48,662 nt of DNA from Pseudonocardiales bacterium. Its GTDB lineage: Bacteria > Actinomycetota > Actinomycetes > Mycobacteriales > Pseudonocardiaceae. The stretch covers positions 1 through 48,662 of the forward strand of contig JAHEXI010000025.1 in the NCBI GenBank assembly GCA_023252195.1, written 5' to 3'. The position numbers and the translations under genes are program-made. Shown here piece after piece: positions 7,291-16,047 of this stretch; position 1 is the first letter of the stretch; every line of letters begins with the position of its first letter. Below the pieces are notes generated by a model, which searched no databases, was not told the DNA's origin, and worked only from the letters and a program-made list of their open reading frames with translations.

Positions 7291-8571
7291 ATGAGCATAC
7301 TGGATCTTGACAGCAGGTCCGCGCTGCCCTATGTGATCGCGCCCTTGCAGGAGGTGAACCCTGCGTAACCGATCCGCAGTCATGCCGATCTGGTCAACCA
7401 CCTGCACCAGGCGGCGCAGTTGGAGATATCCACGATCCCGCTGTACCTCTACGCAGCGTATTCCCTCGAGACGAAGGGCCACAGCCAGTGGGATCCAGGA
7501 ATATCGGCGTTCCGCACGATCATCAGCGTCGTGATCGAGGAAATGCGGCATCTGTCGCTGGCCCGTAACCTCATGCTCGCCATCGGCGCGGGCGACCAGA
7601 TCACCTTCTACGACCGGAAGTTCATTTCCCACTACCCCGGCCTGATGCTGCATCGCCTCCCCGACTTGGAACTGCATCTGGAGCCATGCACCAAAGATTT
7701 AATGGACCGCATATTCATGCCCTTAGAGCTGCCTGAAAAATACGACGTCCCACCACAGCCCGGCCGATACAATACCATTGGACAGTTCTACAAGAGCATC
7801 GAGGACGGCTTCCGCTATCTGGCGGACCACGACCCCGAATTCTGGTCTCAGACGCCGGACAGCCTCAAATACCAGTACACCTCCACCTACTGGAACTACC
7901 AGGGTGGCGGTGAACCCGTTGTGGTCAGCGATCTGAAAAGTGCGATGAGCGCGATGAAGACGATCGTCGAACAGGGCGAGGGCATTGACCCCAGCAAGGC
8001 AATTGTGCCCACCAATCCGGTCAGCCCTCAACCCGGACTGAACGAGCTGTCACACTACGCGAAGTTCAAGCGCATCCGCGATGGCATCGATGTCATCGGG
8101 GTGGTTAAGCCGGTACCCACAGACCCGCGGGTCGCTGACTTCGAGGGTCCCGTCATCGGGCTCGCTAACCTGTTCAACGCCGCCTACTGTTACGTCCTGT
8201 GCATGCTCGACAAGCTCTACACTCTGCCGCGGCAGCTGGTACCCGGCCGACCCAGTCCCCGGTACCATGTGGGACGCACCTTCATCGCCGCGATGAGTGG
8301 CTTGCTTTATCCCATCGCCGACATTCTTACCCGCACACCCAGTGGGGGACACGATGGTGACCCGATCAATGCCGCTCCAACATTCGAGTACTATGACTTT
8401 TCTGCGGAACAGAGCAAATCCGGATGCAAGACCAAAAAAGAGCATCTGATGTGGCTGTGCGACCAGGCTATCGTCAGCTTTCCCGAACTTGGCGGGGACG
8501 ACGGTGTCCGCTGGCTACTCACCGAAATACCAGACGTTGATCTTTCATCGAGAGATAAACAGGCGAGCTAG
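7291..8571 (+). pseudogene. VioB/RebD-type ferritin-like enzyme with in-frame TAA
   Basis: The reading frame begins at ATG 7291 with a textbook AGGAGG, runs MSILDLDSRSALPYV to codon 25, hits TAA at 7366-7368, and then continues in the same frame for 400 codons (PIRSHADLVNHLHQAAQLEI). The ferritin-like core is complete: QLEISTIPLYLYAAYS and VIEEMRHLSLARNLM carry the Glu and ExxH-type metal ligands. This domain occurs in VioB/RebD iminophenylpyruvate-dimer synthases and in many uncharacterised actinobacterial proteins. No start codon between the stop and the first helix has a ribosome site (TTG 7420 would delete the helix start). Everything else looks undecayed, so the stop is either recent, read through, or a sequencing error. 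Confidence 0.75.
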
Positions 8572-8744
8572 GCGGCGACTGGAGGGGCCGAACAGATGGC
8601 CTTCTGCCGTCGCGACACTCACCTCTCGCGGAGTGCTCCCGCGACGGGGCCACGGATCCGCGCGGCTTGTGAGCGGTGTGGTCGCCACAGCAGGCCTGCG
8701 TTGCCGACCAACCGTTTCGAGTACGGCTGATGCGCGGCACTCGG

Positions 8745-9536
8745 TCAGTCGAGCCAGGCCGGAGAGACGTCGCTAGCCTTCTCCGCGACGAATGCGACGT
8801 AATACAGCGGCTCGCCCTGCACGGACAGGCGGTGCCGGTAGCGCTCCTTGGCCAGAGGCCGGATGACTTCCTCGTCAAACATCCGATGGATCAGGCTGCT
8901 GAAGCCGCTCGAATCGCGCTTTGCAACGAAGTCCTCCTTGATGGTAAAGGCCACTAGACCTGGGGTGGAGATGAGGTTGTAGGCGACGGCGAAAGCGCGC
9001 GGCGGTATGTCGTCGAATCCCAGCGCGGCCACCGTCGTCATCGTGTTGAGGTTGGCTCCGGCGAGCGTGTCGCGCTCATCGCGCGCCAAGTCGGTGAGGT
9101 CGGCTACGAGGTACCGCTCATAGACTCCGGGGCGGTCCCGGTGGGCCGCGGCGGCCGCCTCCTTGATGATGTCGATGCCGTAGACGGTCCCGGCCCCAAG
9201 CTCGCGAAGTTCCTCACCAACTATCCCGTTTCCCGCCCCGACATCAAGTACCCTGAGCTCGCCCGGCTCGGTCCCTAGCTCGGTGAGCGCCCGCGCCAGC
9301 AGCCTTCGGATCACGCGCGGTGACTGACACTCGAGTTTGTCGTAGAAGAGCCGCTCGTAGAAGCCGGGAATGTCGTAGATGTCATGGTAATCGTGGAAGC
9401 GAATGCGCCGTCGCTCCCCGCCAACCAAAATATCGCACCATTCCTCGTCCTGATCGAGCTGCCCAACTTCTGGGAGCTCGACCTCGAAGTCAGCTTGCGT
9501 GGCAGTCACAGGAACGGTTGGCTCGCTCGGGCTCAT
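8745..9536 (-). CDS. Class I SAM-dependent methyltransferase
   Basis: A 263-residue protein. Motif I of the Rossmann methyltransferase fold is LRVLDVGAGNGIVGEEL (about residues 94-110), followed by motif II acid in VYGIDIIKEAAAAA and a post-motif LVADLTDL. The N-terminal 75 residues (ILVGGERRRIRFHDYHDIYD, GFYERLFYDKLEC) would form a substrate lid. The sequence is open from ATG 9536; only a distant GAAGGA is seen upstream. It converges on the ferritin-like gene across a 173-bp gap. The substrate is unknown; its position between decayed ATP-grasp/ferritin-like genes and the amidase suggests a role in the same pathway. Confidence 0.8.
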   Translation of the reverse strand: MSPSEPTVPVTATQADFEVELPEVGQLDQDEEWCDILVGGERRRIRFHDYHDIYDIPGFYERLFYDKLECQSPRVIRRLLARALTELGTEPGELRVLDVGAGNGIVGEELRELGAGTVYGIDIIKEAAAAAHRDRPGVYERYLVADLTDLARDERDTLAGANLNTMTTVAALGFDDIPPRAFAVAYNLISTPGLVAFTIKEDFVAKRDSSGFSSLIHRMFDEEVIRPLAKERYRHRLSVQGEPLYYVAFVAEKASDVSPAWLD

Positions 9537-9832
9537 GACAGCACAGAGTCCTTCCGTCGGAATTCACTCGGCCACCAGCAATCCATCAACCGACCGCTGA
9601 ACGTTACGCACAGGGACGGTAGTAGTTTACCTTCCCACAACGCACCCCACGGTTGCGCGGCTCGACGCGCACCCCAGCCCAGAAATTCGCGCCCTCGCTG
9701 GTTTGAACCGAGATCCCGAGCATGTGCTTGACCCGTCGCGGTCACCCTTCCCAGGGTCTGGCTGCCGTGGGCGACAACGGTCTCGATACGTTGAGCGCGT
9801 CCGCCCTCGTCGCCGGTCTCTCGGAGGTATAG

Positions 9833-10687
9833 ATGCGCATTACGCTCGCGCAGGTCGACTCCCGGCCCGGCGAGCTCGACGCCAACGTCGCACGTGCCGA
9901 GCAGGTGATCGCCGAGGCGGTCAGCACAGGAACCGACCTGGTGGTTTTCCCCGAGCTGTCGCTCAGTGGCTACACGATCGGGGACCTCAAGGAGGATATC
10001 TCGATCCCGCCGGACGACGAGCGGATGGTGAAGCTGGCGAGGACGGCGACCAAGGGCGCGGGCGTGCTGCTCGGGTTTCCCGAGGCGCAGGCACACGGTC
10101 TGCACATCTACAACAGCGCGGCGTACTACGAGGACGGCCTTCTGGTGCACGTGCATCGCAAGCTGTTCCTGCCCAACTACGCGACCTTCGAGGAGCGCAA
10201 GCACTTCCTGCCCGGTCAGTCGTCCCGAGCCTTCCCGATCATGGGTGGACGGCATCGCGCGGCGACCCTGATCTGCAACGACGCCTGGCAGCCGCAGCTC
10301 GCCTACGTGGCCACCCAGGACGGGGCGCTGATCCTGCTGGTGCCGGCGTGCAGTGCGCAAAGCATATTCCCGGAGAAGTACGACTCGCGGTCCTACTGGC
10401 GCGGCATCACCCGGTTCTACGGGCGGATGTTCCAGCTGTACGTGGTCTTCGTCAATCGCGTCGGTACCGAGGGATCGCTGCGCTTCTGGGGCGGCTCACA
10501 CGTCGTCGACCCATGGGGCGAAGTGATCGCCGAAGCCAACGAGTACCAAGAGCAGCTGCTCACAGTCGACATTGATCTGTCGCAGGTGCGCCGTCGACGG
10601 CGGGACATCCCACTGGTGCGGGAGGGTCGATTAGGGCTGCTGCGCCGGGAGATCGACCGCCTCCTCGAAGAGGGTGGCGACCTGTAA
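9833..10687 (+). CDS. Carbon-nitrogen hydrolase (nitrilase superfamily amidase)
   Basis: A 284-residue stand-alone nitrilase-fold enzyme with the full Glu-Lys-Cys triad: Glu41 in VVFPELSLSGYTIGDL, Lys110 in HVHRKLFLP, Cys148 in TLICNDAWQP. The FPEL-LSGY-I-DL signature is like the glutaminase domain of NAD synthetases, so an amide-hydrolysing or ammonia-releasing activity is likely. GGAGG lies 5 nt before ATG 9833. The gene meets the asparagine synthetase tail to tail with one base between the stops. An exact substrate cannot be named. Confidence 0.85.
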   Translation: MRITLAQVDSRPGELDANVARAEQVIAEAVSTGTDLVVFPELSLSGYTIGDLKEDISIPPDDERMVKLARTATKGAGVLLGFPEAQAHGLHIYNSAAYYEDGLLVHVHRKLFLPNYATFEERKHFLPGQSSRAFPIMGGRHRAATLICNDAWQPQLAYVATQDGALILLVPACSAQSIFPEKYDSRSYWRGITRFYGRMFQLYVVFVNRVGTEGSLRFWGGSHVVDPWGEVIAEANEYQEQLLTVDIDLSQVRRRRRDIPLVREGRLGLLRREIDRLLEEGGDL

Positions 10688-10688
10688 C

Positions 10689-12221
10689 TCACGGGGTCGC
10701 GAAGCAGCCCAGCGTCGAGTTGGGGCGCACCCCGGAGAAGTAGCGTTGCCAGATCCGGTGATAAAGGATCTCCTCGTCGCTGCGCAGTGCCCAGCTATCC
10801 GGTGGCTGCGTCACGGCACCGTCGGTGTCGCCGGCTTTGGCAGTGTTGTCTTTGGCTAGCGCGGCGAGCACCTCGCCGGCACCCGAGCCGTCGCCGAATT
10901 GCTCCTTGGTGCGCCAGAGCAGCTCCTCGGGCAGCCAGTCGGTGAAGGCCTCACGCAGCACTGCCTTCTCCGGCCGCCCATCGGTGGTCTTCTTCCACTC
11001 CGGCGGCAGGGTCAGAGCCGTACGCACCACGTTGGTGTCCAGGAACGGCTCGCGGGCCTCCAACCCGAAGTACATCGTCGTCCGGTCGCAGCGCTGCAGA
11101 TTCAGGTGGTGCAACTGCTCCAGGCTGCGCACCAGCTCGGCGTGCAGTGCGTTCGGGTCAGCGAACTCCGGGGTGTGCATGTAGCTGTACCCGCCGTAGA
11201 GCTCGTCGGCACCCTCACCGGTGAGCACCACCTTGACCTTCTTGGCAGCCTCGCGCGCCAGCAGCAGGTTCGCCACCGAGCTGCGCACCAGGGCCGGATC
11301 GTAGTGCTCGATCACTTCGACCGCGTTGTCCAACTCCTCACCGATGGACTCGGCGGTGGCGACGACCTCGTGGTGGTCGCTGCCGATGAACTCGGCGACC
11401 CGCCGGGCCGCCAGCAGGTCGCTGCTGTCCTTAGTACCGACCGCGAAAGTGGGTAGCATGCCGCCCCGGCGGCGGGTGTGCTCCGCGGCGATCGCGGCGA
11501 CGATCGCCGAGTCCAGTCCGCCGGAGAGGAACACGCCCACCCCGACGTCTCCCATCATCCGCCGCTGCACGGACAGCACCACGGAGTCCCTGACCTTCTC
11601 TAGCACCCCGTTGTCCCAGTTCGGGTGCTGCGCCCGGCGGGCTGGGCGGACTCCCACCGGAACCGCGTTGGCATAGCGCACGATGCCGGTGGCCGGAGTC
11701 CACAGGCAGCCAGGTGGGAAGGAGGCCACTCGCGGCCGATCCTCGGGGTCGAAGGCCCGCAGCTCGCTGGCGAACATGGTGCCGTCCGCCCCGTCGATCC
11801 AGTACAGCGGCTTGACACCCATCGGGTCGCGGGCGACCAGCCCGTCCCCGGTGGCGGTAACCATCGCCAGCGCGAACATGCCGCTGAGCTCAGCCACCGA
11901 GGCCGGACCGTCCCGCATCACGAGGTGCAGCGCCGCCTCGGTGTCCGACTGGGTCTGGAGCAACCCGGGAGGCAACTTCGCGCTGAGATCCTCATGGTTG
12001 TAGATCTCACCATTGCCGATAATCCATGCCGTGCCGTCACCGTTGGCCAGCGGTTGCCTGCCGCGGCTGATGTCGACGATGGAGAGTCTCTGGTGACCCA
12101 ACCAGGCCGAGTCAAGCGTCAGTACCCCGGTGTCATCCGGTCCCCGATGCTGTATCCGGTTGAGCATCCGCTCGCACTTGTCGGTGTCGACTGATCCGAA
12201 GGCCGCGACGATCCCGCACAT
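10689..12221 (-). CDS. asnB: Glutamine-dependent asparagine synthetase-like amidotransferase
   Basis: A 510-residue protein. After Met removal Cys2 (MCGIVAAFGS) is the class II glutaminase nucleophile; RLSIVD, NGEIYNHE and SDTEA follow as in AsnB. The synthetase half has the PP-loop FLSGGLDSAIVAAIAAEH (about residue 233) and LTGEGADELYGGYSYM, then REPFLDTNVV. The length and motifs fit a complete AsnB. It makes Asn or a related amide from Asp, glutamine and ATP. It ends one base from the amidase stop. A specialised amidotransferase for the nearby pathway is an alternative to housekeeping Asn synthesis. Confidence 0.88.
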   Translation of the reverse strand: MCGIVAAFGSVDTDKCERMLNRIQHRGPDDTGVLTLDSAWLGHQRLSIVDISRGRQPLANGDGTAWIIGNGEIYNHEDLSAKLPPGLLQTQSDTEAALHLVMRDGPASVAELSGMFALAMVTATGDGLVARDPMGVKPLYWIDGADGTMFASELRAFDPEDRPRVASFPPGCLWTPATGIVRYANAVPVGVRPARRAQHPNWDNGVLEKVRDSVVLSVQRRMMGDVGVGVFLSGGLDSAIVAAIAAEHTRRRGGMLPTFAVGTKDSSDLLAARRVAEFIGSDHHEVVATAESIGEELDNAVEVIEHYDPALVRSSVANLLLAREAAKKVKVVLTGEGADELYGGYSYMHTPEFADPNALHAELVRSLEQLHHLNLQRCDRTTMYFGLEAREPFLDTNVVRTALTLPPEWKKTTDGRPEKAVLREAFTDWLPEELLWRTKEQFGDGSGAGEVLAALAKDNTAKAGDTDGAVTQPPDSWALRSDEEILYHRIWQRYFSGVRPNSTLGCFATP

Positions 12222-12521
12222 TGTGTATCACCTACCCGGTAGCACATTGAACATCAGAAGCGGGCCGCCTCCCAGCGATGGAGAGCCACCTCACTCCGTA
12301 GAACGTCCGTTTAGCCCCGCCGCCTGCACCGCCACTCTGGGAGGACCAATCTGACGCCAGGTCTTGGTACCTAGCCGTAGATCGTGTTCGAAACACCCCC
12401 GGAGATGAGCCGTCGCCCGGCTGCCCTGGAGGGCCCCTAACGGCACGTTTAGTACTTCCAACTAACAGCTAGGTGCGGGTCGAAGGTAGTGGTGAGTGAC
12501 TCTCGGGGTGTGGAGGCTTTC
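12222..12521. other. 300-bp divergent spacer upstream of asnB
   Basis: Non-coding by inspection. It should carry the asnB promoter leftward and the promoter of the small membrane peptide rightward. A TGGAGGCTTTC precedes the rightward ATG. No repeat, riboswitch fold or recognisable operator was found. Confidence 0.4.
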
Positions 12522-12626
12522 ATGCAGAACTGGATGTGGACGGTGATCGGGCTTACCGCCGGTGCTGTCATAGTGGGCTTGATCGTCGTGCTGATCGCGC
12601 TGGTGGCTAGCCGGGCGCGAAGGTAG
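12522..12626 (+). CDS. 34-residue single-span membrane peptide
   Basis: ATG 12522 with GGAGG 5 nt upstream encodes MQNWMWTVIGLTAGAVIVGL followed by IVVLIALVASRARR and TAG. Residues 6-30 are one continuous hydrophobic helix ended by the positive RARR, so the C-terminus would be cytoplasmic. Its frame, ribosome site and clean stop make it credible despite its size. It converges with the proline-rich membrane protein across 23 bp. Function unknown; small proteins of this type often associate with membrane complexes. Confidence 0.6.
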   Translation: MQNWMWTVIGLTAGAVIVGLIVVLIALVASRARR

Positions 12627-12649
12627 CGGGGGCGTTTGCGGCGGCCAGC

Positions 12650-13348
12650 TCAGCCGCCGCCGGAAAGGCCGGGCGATATCAGCGGCGGCGGCGCCTCAGT
12701 GGGCGCGGGCCTGCCGGATGTCCCGGTTGGGGTCCCGCTGGACGTAGTGGTAGCGGGGGGGCCGAGGATCCCGGGGAGGAGCCCGGAGGGGGGCTGAGAA
12801 GTCTGCGTGGGGGTCTCGGTGGGAGTCTCGGTGGGAGTCGGGGTGGGAGCGGGAGCGCTCGGACTAGGCGGCGGGGTGGCAGGCGTCGGCGGACCGGGCT
12901 GGTCGTTGATCACCTGACCGATGGTGGTCCCCTTGCCGTTGCCACCTACGGCGTGGCCGTTGGCCCACTCGAATCCGGTGATGACGGTCATGGCCAGCAG
13001 GAAAGCGCCGAGCGATCCCACGATCACCGCTCCCCAGCGCAGCGCAACGAACCGTCTGGAGCGACGAGCGGGCTCGGGTTGGGCGGTTGTGGACGGCCGA
13101 TTGCGCTGAGCGAGGGTACGGACCCTTTGCCGGCTACGCTCCAACGACGTCTGGTAGACGGCGGTACCGACCGTGGTGACCACGCTGGCTCCAGCTGCCC
13201 CGATGACGGTGCCGGCGGCGCCCAGCTGTGAGCCGAGCACGGCACTGGTCACCGCGGCAAGGGCAGCTGCGGCGACGTGGAACCCGTTGAGATCGACCTT
13301 ACGTTTGGTGTCGTCTGGGCTGGTCGGTGGCGAAGGCGGCGCAGTCAT
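12650..13348 (-). CDS. Two-span membrane protein with Pro/Thr-rich exposed tail
   Basis: A 232-residue protein. The first 20 residues are a hydrophilic lead (MTAPPSPPTSPDDTKRKVDL), then an Ala/Gly-rich hydrophobic segment (about 22-65, VTSAVLGSQLGAAGTVIGAA), a basic stretch rich in Arg, a second span at about 105-125 (WGAVIVGSLGAFLLAMTVIT) and a low-complexity Pro/Thr/Ser tail (PTPTPTETPTETPTQT) that would extend outside the cell. This architecture is common in Pseudonocardiaceae, without a known function. Confidence 0.75.
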   Translation of the reverse strand: MTAPPSPPTSPDDTKRKVDLNGFHVAAAALAAVTSAVLGSQLGAAGTVIGAAGASVVTTVGTAVYQTSLERSRQRVRTLAQRNRPSTTAQPEPARRSRRFVALRWGAVIVGSLGAFLLAMTVITGFEWANGHAVGGNGKGTTIGQVINDQPGPPTPATPPPSPSAPAPTPTPTETPTETPTQTSQPPSGLLPGILGPPATTTSSGTPTGTSGRPAPTEAPPPLISPGLSGGG

Positions 13349-13501
13349 GGTCTCCTGTGTGTCGGCGGGTCTGACCCGGTTACGTTAATCACCGGGCCCG
13401 ACCGGCGCCAATCGAGGTGCGCGCGGCGGGTGGCGAGCCGCGCGCTGCCGTTGCCGATCACCTGGGCAGCCTGGGAGCCTTCGTCTGTGGCCAACCGGAA
13501 G

Positions 13502-14389
13502 ATGATGCACACAGACCAGCTCTCGGACGCGATCCCACCACGGGTGAGCGATCTGCTGCGCGTGCCCGCCGGTCTGGTGGATCTGGCGGCCATCGCTACC
13601 GGGGCGACTCCGGGGTTCACCGGATCGGGTAAGGCCGACGGCAAAGCGGCGATGCGCCGCCTTGCGCCGCGCTTGGCGGACTTGCAAGAGCAGCTCTACG
13701 CCGAGGGGCATGCCGAAAGGAATCCCGCTGGCCGGCGAAGCCTGCTGCTCGTGTTGCAGGGCATGGACACCGCGGGCAAGGGCGGCACGGTGGAGCACGT
13801 CCTGGGTCTGATGAACCCGATGGGCGTGCAATATCACGCATTCAAGCGGCCGACGGTCGAGGAGCTGGAGCACCACTTCCTGTGGCGGGTCGAGCGACGG
13901 CTGCCGCCGCCCGGCATCGTCGGTGTGTTCGACCGTTCGCACTATGAGGACGTGCTTGTGGTCCGGGTTGATGAGCTGGTGCCAGCTGATCGGTGGTCGT
14001 GCCGCTACGACGTCATCAACCGCTTCGAGGCGAAGTTGGCCACCTCGTGCGCAATCGTGAAGTGTTTCCTCCATATCTCCAAGGAGCAGCAAGCAAAGCG
14101 CCTGCTCGCCCGGCTCGACGATCCGACGAAGCACTGGAAATACGATCCCGCTGATGTAGACCAACGCGCCTATTGGGACGATTACCAGCAGGCGTATTCA
14201 GATGTACTGCGGAGGTGTAATACCGAGGCCGCCCCTTGGCATATCGTGCCGGCCGACCACAAGTGGTATCGCAATTGGGCGATCACAAACATTCTCACCG
14301 AGCGGCTCGAGGGTATGGCGCTCGCCTGGCCAACGCCGGCCGGCTGGAACCTCAAGGAACAGCGCGCGCGGTTGGCGCCCGACCCGTGA
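13502..14389 (+). CDS. ppk2: Polyphosphate kinase 2 family protein
   Basis: A 295-residue PPK2. Walker A is LQGMDTAGKGGTVEHV (87-100), Walker B is VFDRSHYEDVLV (143-154), and the lid DDPTKHWKYDPADVDQRAYW follows. PPK2 enzymes transfer phosphate between polyphosphate and nucleotides. Several starts are possible: ATG 13502 or 13505, with CCGGAAG close by, or GTG 13487 with GGGAG nine bases upstream. The open frame continues upstream, but that part does not look like PPK2. It converges with the STAS-HATPase gene with 7 bp between stops. Which nucleotide (ADP or AMP class) is used cannot be judged safely. Confidence 0.88.
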   Translation: MMHTDQLSDAIPPRVSDLLRVPAGLVDLAAIATGATPGFTGSGKADGKAAMRRLAPRLADLQEQLYAEGHAERNPAGRRSLLLVLQGMDTAGKGGTVEHVLGLMNPMGVQYHAFKRPTVEELEHHFLWRVERRLPPPGIVGVFDRSHYEDVLVVRVDELVPADRWSCRYDVINRFEAKLATSCAIVKCFLHISKEQQAKRLLARLDDPTKHWKYDPADVDQRAYWDDYQQAYSDVLRRCNTEAAPWHIVPADHKWYRNWAITNILTERLEGMALAWPTPAGWNLKEQRARLAPDP

Positions 14390-14396
14390 CAATCGC

Positions 14397-15137
14397 CTAT
14401 CCGGCTATCTCGGCCCATACGGTGTTGCCGTCGGGTTGGACGTCGACGCCCCAAGCCTTGGTAAGGCTCCGTACCAGTTCGAGGCCCCGACCACGGACCC
14501 TGCCCAGCGGATCGGTCGAGCGCTTCACCGGACCCGGGAAGCCGACCGGCGAGGCATCCCGCACAGCGATCCGCAGCCCGCGCGGACCGCGCTCCAGCGT
14601 CAGGCCGACGCCGGTGCAGGCGTGTTCCACGGCATTGGACACCAACTCGCTGACCACGAATTCGGCGGTGTCCTCCACTCCGTCGTCGACCTGCCATTTC
14701 GGACACATCTCGCGGACCAACCGGCGGCTCATCGCCGGCGCCCCGGCGTCACAGGGCAGCTGGACCCGCATCCGCACCACTGTTGGCCGTTCATCAATCG
14801 CGGCTTCGGCCTCGAGCCTGAGGTGGTACACCGGGACCAACGCGGACACCTGGCGCGCAGCCAGCGCCTGAGCCATCGCCGGGTCGGGCCGGCACAGCGC
14901 GACCTTCGCCGACGGCCAGCCGCCGCATTGGGTCAGTACTGCGGGAAAAACTGTCACACACGACTCTCGGGTCAGCCGGAACCCGTCGAGGTCGACGATG
15001 ACCCGGCCGTGGTCGACCAGCTCGCGCACCAGTACCCGGCGCAGATCCGTAGTGGTGCGCACGGTGAGTAGCCCGCGCGGGTGGATCACCACCACCTGCC
15101 CGTGATGATGAACAGCTATGTCGAGGCTGGGATCCAT
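14397..15137 (-). CDS. STAS-HATPase fusion regulator (anti-sigma type)
   Basis: A 246-residue protein. Residues 1-100 look like a STAS domain (VVVIHPRGLLTVRTTTDLRR, then GRVIVDLDGFRL), but at the usual phospho-Ser position it reads RLTRESC. Residues 125-246 form an RsbW-like GHKL ATPase: VVSELVSNAVEHA (N box), VRDASP and RGRGLELVRSL (G boxes). GGAG is 7-8 nt before ATG 15137. It may be both antagonist and kinase in a partner-switching module; the STAS protein encoded divergently at 15348 is a natural partner. Confidence 0.75.
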   Translation of the reverse strand: MDPSLDIAVHHHGQVVVIHPRGLLTVRTTTDLRRVLVRELVDHGRVIVDLDGFRLTRESCVTVFPAVLTQCGGWPSAKVALCRPDPAMAQALAARQVSALVPVYHLRLEAEAAIDERPTVVRMRVQLPCDAGAPAMSRRLVREMCPKWQVDDGVEDTAEFVVSELVSNAVEHACTGVGLTLERGPRGLRIAVRDASPVGFPGPVKRSTDPLGRVRGRGLELVRSLTKAWGVDVQPDGNTVWAEIAG

Positions 15138-15347
15138 AGATCCACTCCGCTCACCTGGCTACACACCGTATTCAGGCATGTGCGCTAAGTTTACACCATA
15201 CGACAAGTAGTACCTCTAAATGCGCATAAAGGTCTTTCCGGACAAAGTTCATTTGCGGTCAGGCATACCTGACGGGACAGTTGACCGTGATTGCGCAGCG
15301 TGTACGGTCGGATCTCGGCTGTAGTACCCGGGGGGAGGAGTCGACCT

Positions 15348-15800
15348 ATGACATCAATGGTGCACGACCAACTTGAGGCTCTCACACCAGCACCGCCGCT
15401 CGATGCGCCCATGGTCATCGCAACCCTGAGCTGTCCGCAACCGGACACGACTGTGTGCCGGGTAACCGGGAGTGTGGATCTTGTCACAGCTCCGGCCCTG
15501 GTCGACAGGCTCATCGAGGCGGTCCACGATGGCCATCCGCACGTGGTGATCGACCTGTCCGCAGCGGCTCTGCTCGACTCGATCGGACTGGAAGTCGTCT
15601 TCGAGGCGCTCGACCGCTACGACATCGCCGGTCACCTCGCAGTCGTGGCGGATCCGCGCTCCACGGCCCTCAACAGTCCCGACGTCAGTGCCCTAGGCGA
15701 GGTCTTGGACATTCATTACGACCTGGCCAGCGCGCTGCGCGCCTGCGCGCGCGCTTCGATCTCCCACGGCGGACGCCACCGCGCCACCGCCACGCACTAG
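15348..15800 (+). CDS. Anti-sigma factor antagonist (STAS domain)
   Basis: A 150-residue STAS protein. The phosphorylation site motif is VVIDLSAAALLDSIGLEVVF, with Ser in the DSIGL position, and the strand pattern CRVTGSVDLVTAPALVDRL is typical. GGGAGGAG lies 7 nt before ATG 15348, which decides the start over the upstream in-frame codons. Proteins of this kind bind the anti-sigma kinase when unphosphorylated and so release a sigma factor. It is divergent from the STAS-HATPase gene across 210 bp. Confidence 0.82.
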   Translation: MTSMVHDQLEALTPAPPLDAPMVIATLSCPQPDTTVCRVTGSVDLVTAPALVDRLIEAVHDGHPHVVIDLSAAALLDSIGLEVVFEALDRYDIAGHLAVVADPRSTALNSPDVSALGEVLDIHYDLASALRACARASISHGGRHRATATH

Positions 15801-16047
15801 GCGATAGCTGCTGCGACGCGACTCAAGTACCCCGCTTCGCCAATCTGAGTATCGATTACGCGCACCTCCGCATCCGTCACACGCACACTTGTCTACATGA
15901 GCGGACTCCGAGGTGCCCGGGTGGCGCTCACGCTGCTGCCGCCTGGGTCTCCGGCGGATTCGTCATCTAGCGGTGTGTATGCGCCCGATTCGCCATTACA
16001 GTCACCGCTGCGCCAACTCAGCCTGACCGACGAATCAAGGGATTGAC

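Noticed and set aside
7366-7368. TAA as a recoded or readthrough codon
   Set aside because: No stop-codon context or structure supporting recoding was seen; TAA is rarely read through, so a pseudogene or sequence error is preferred.
9533-10360. Minus-strand open frame (275 codons) opposite the nitrilase gene
   Set aside because: The plus strand carries a full catalytic triad and a perfect ribosome site; the antisense frame has neither.
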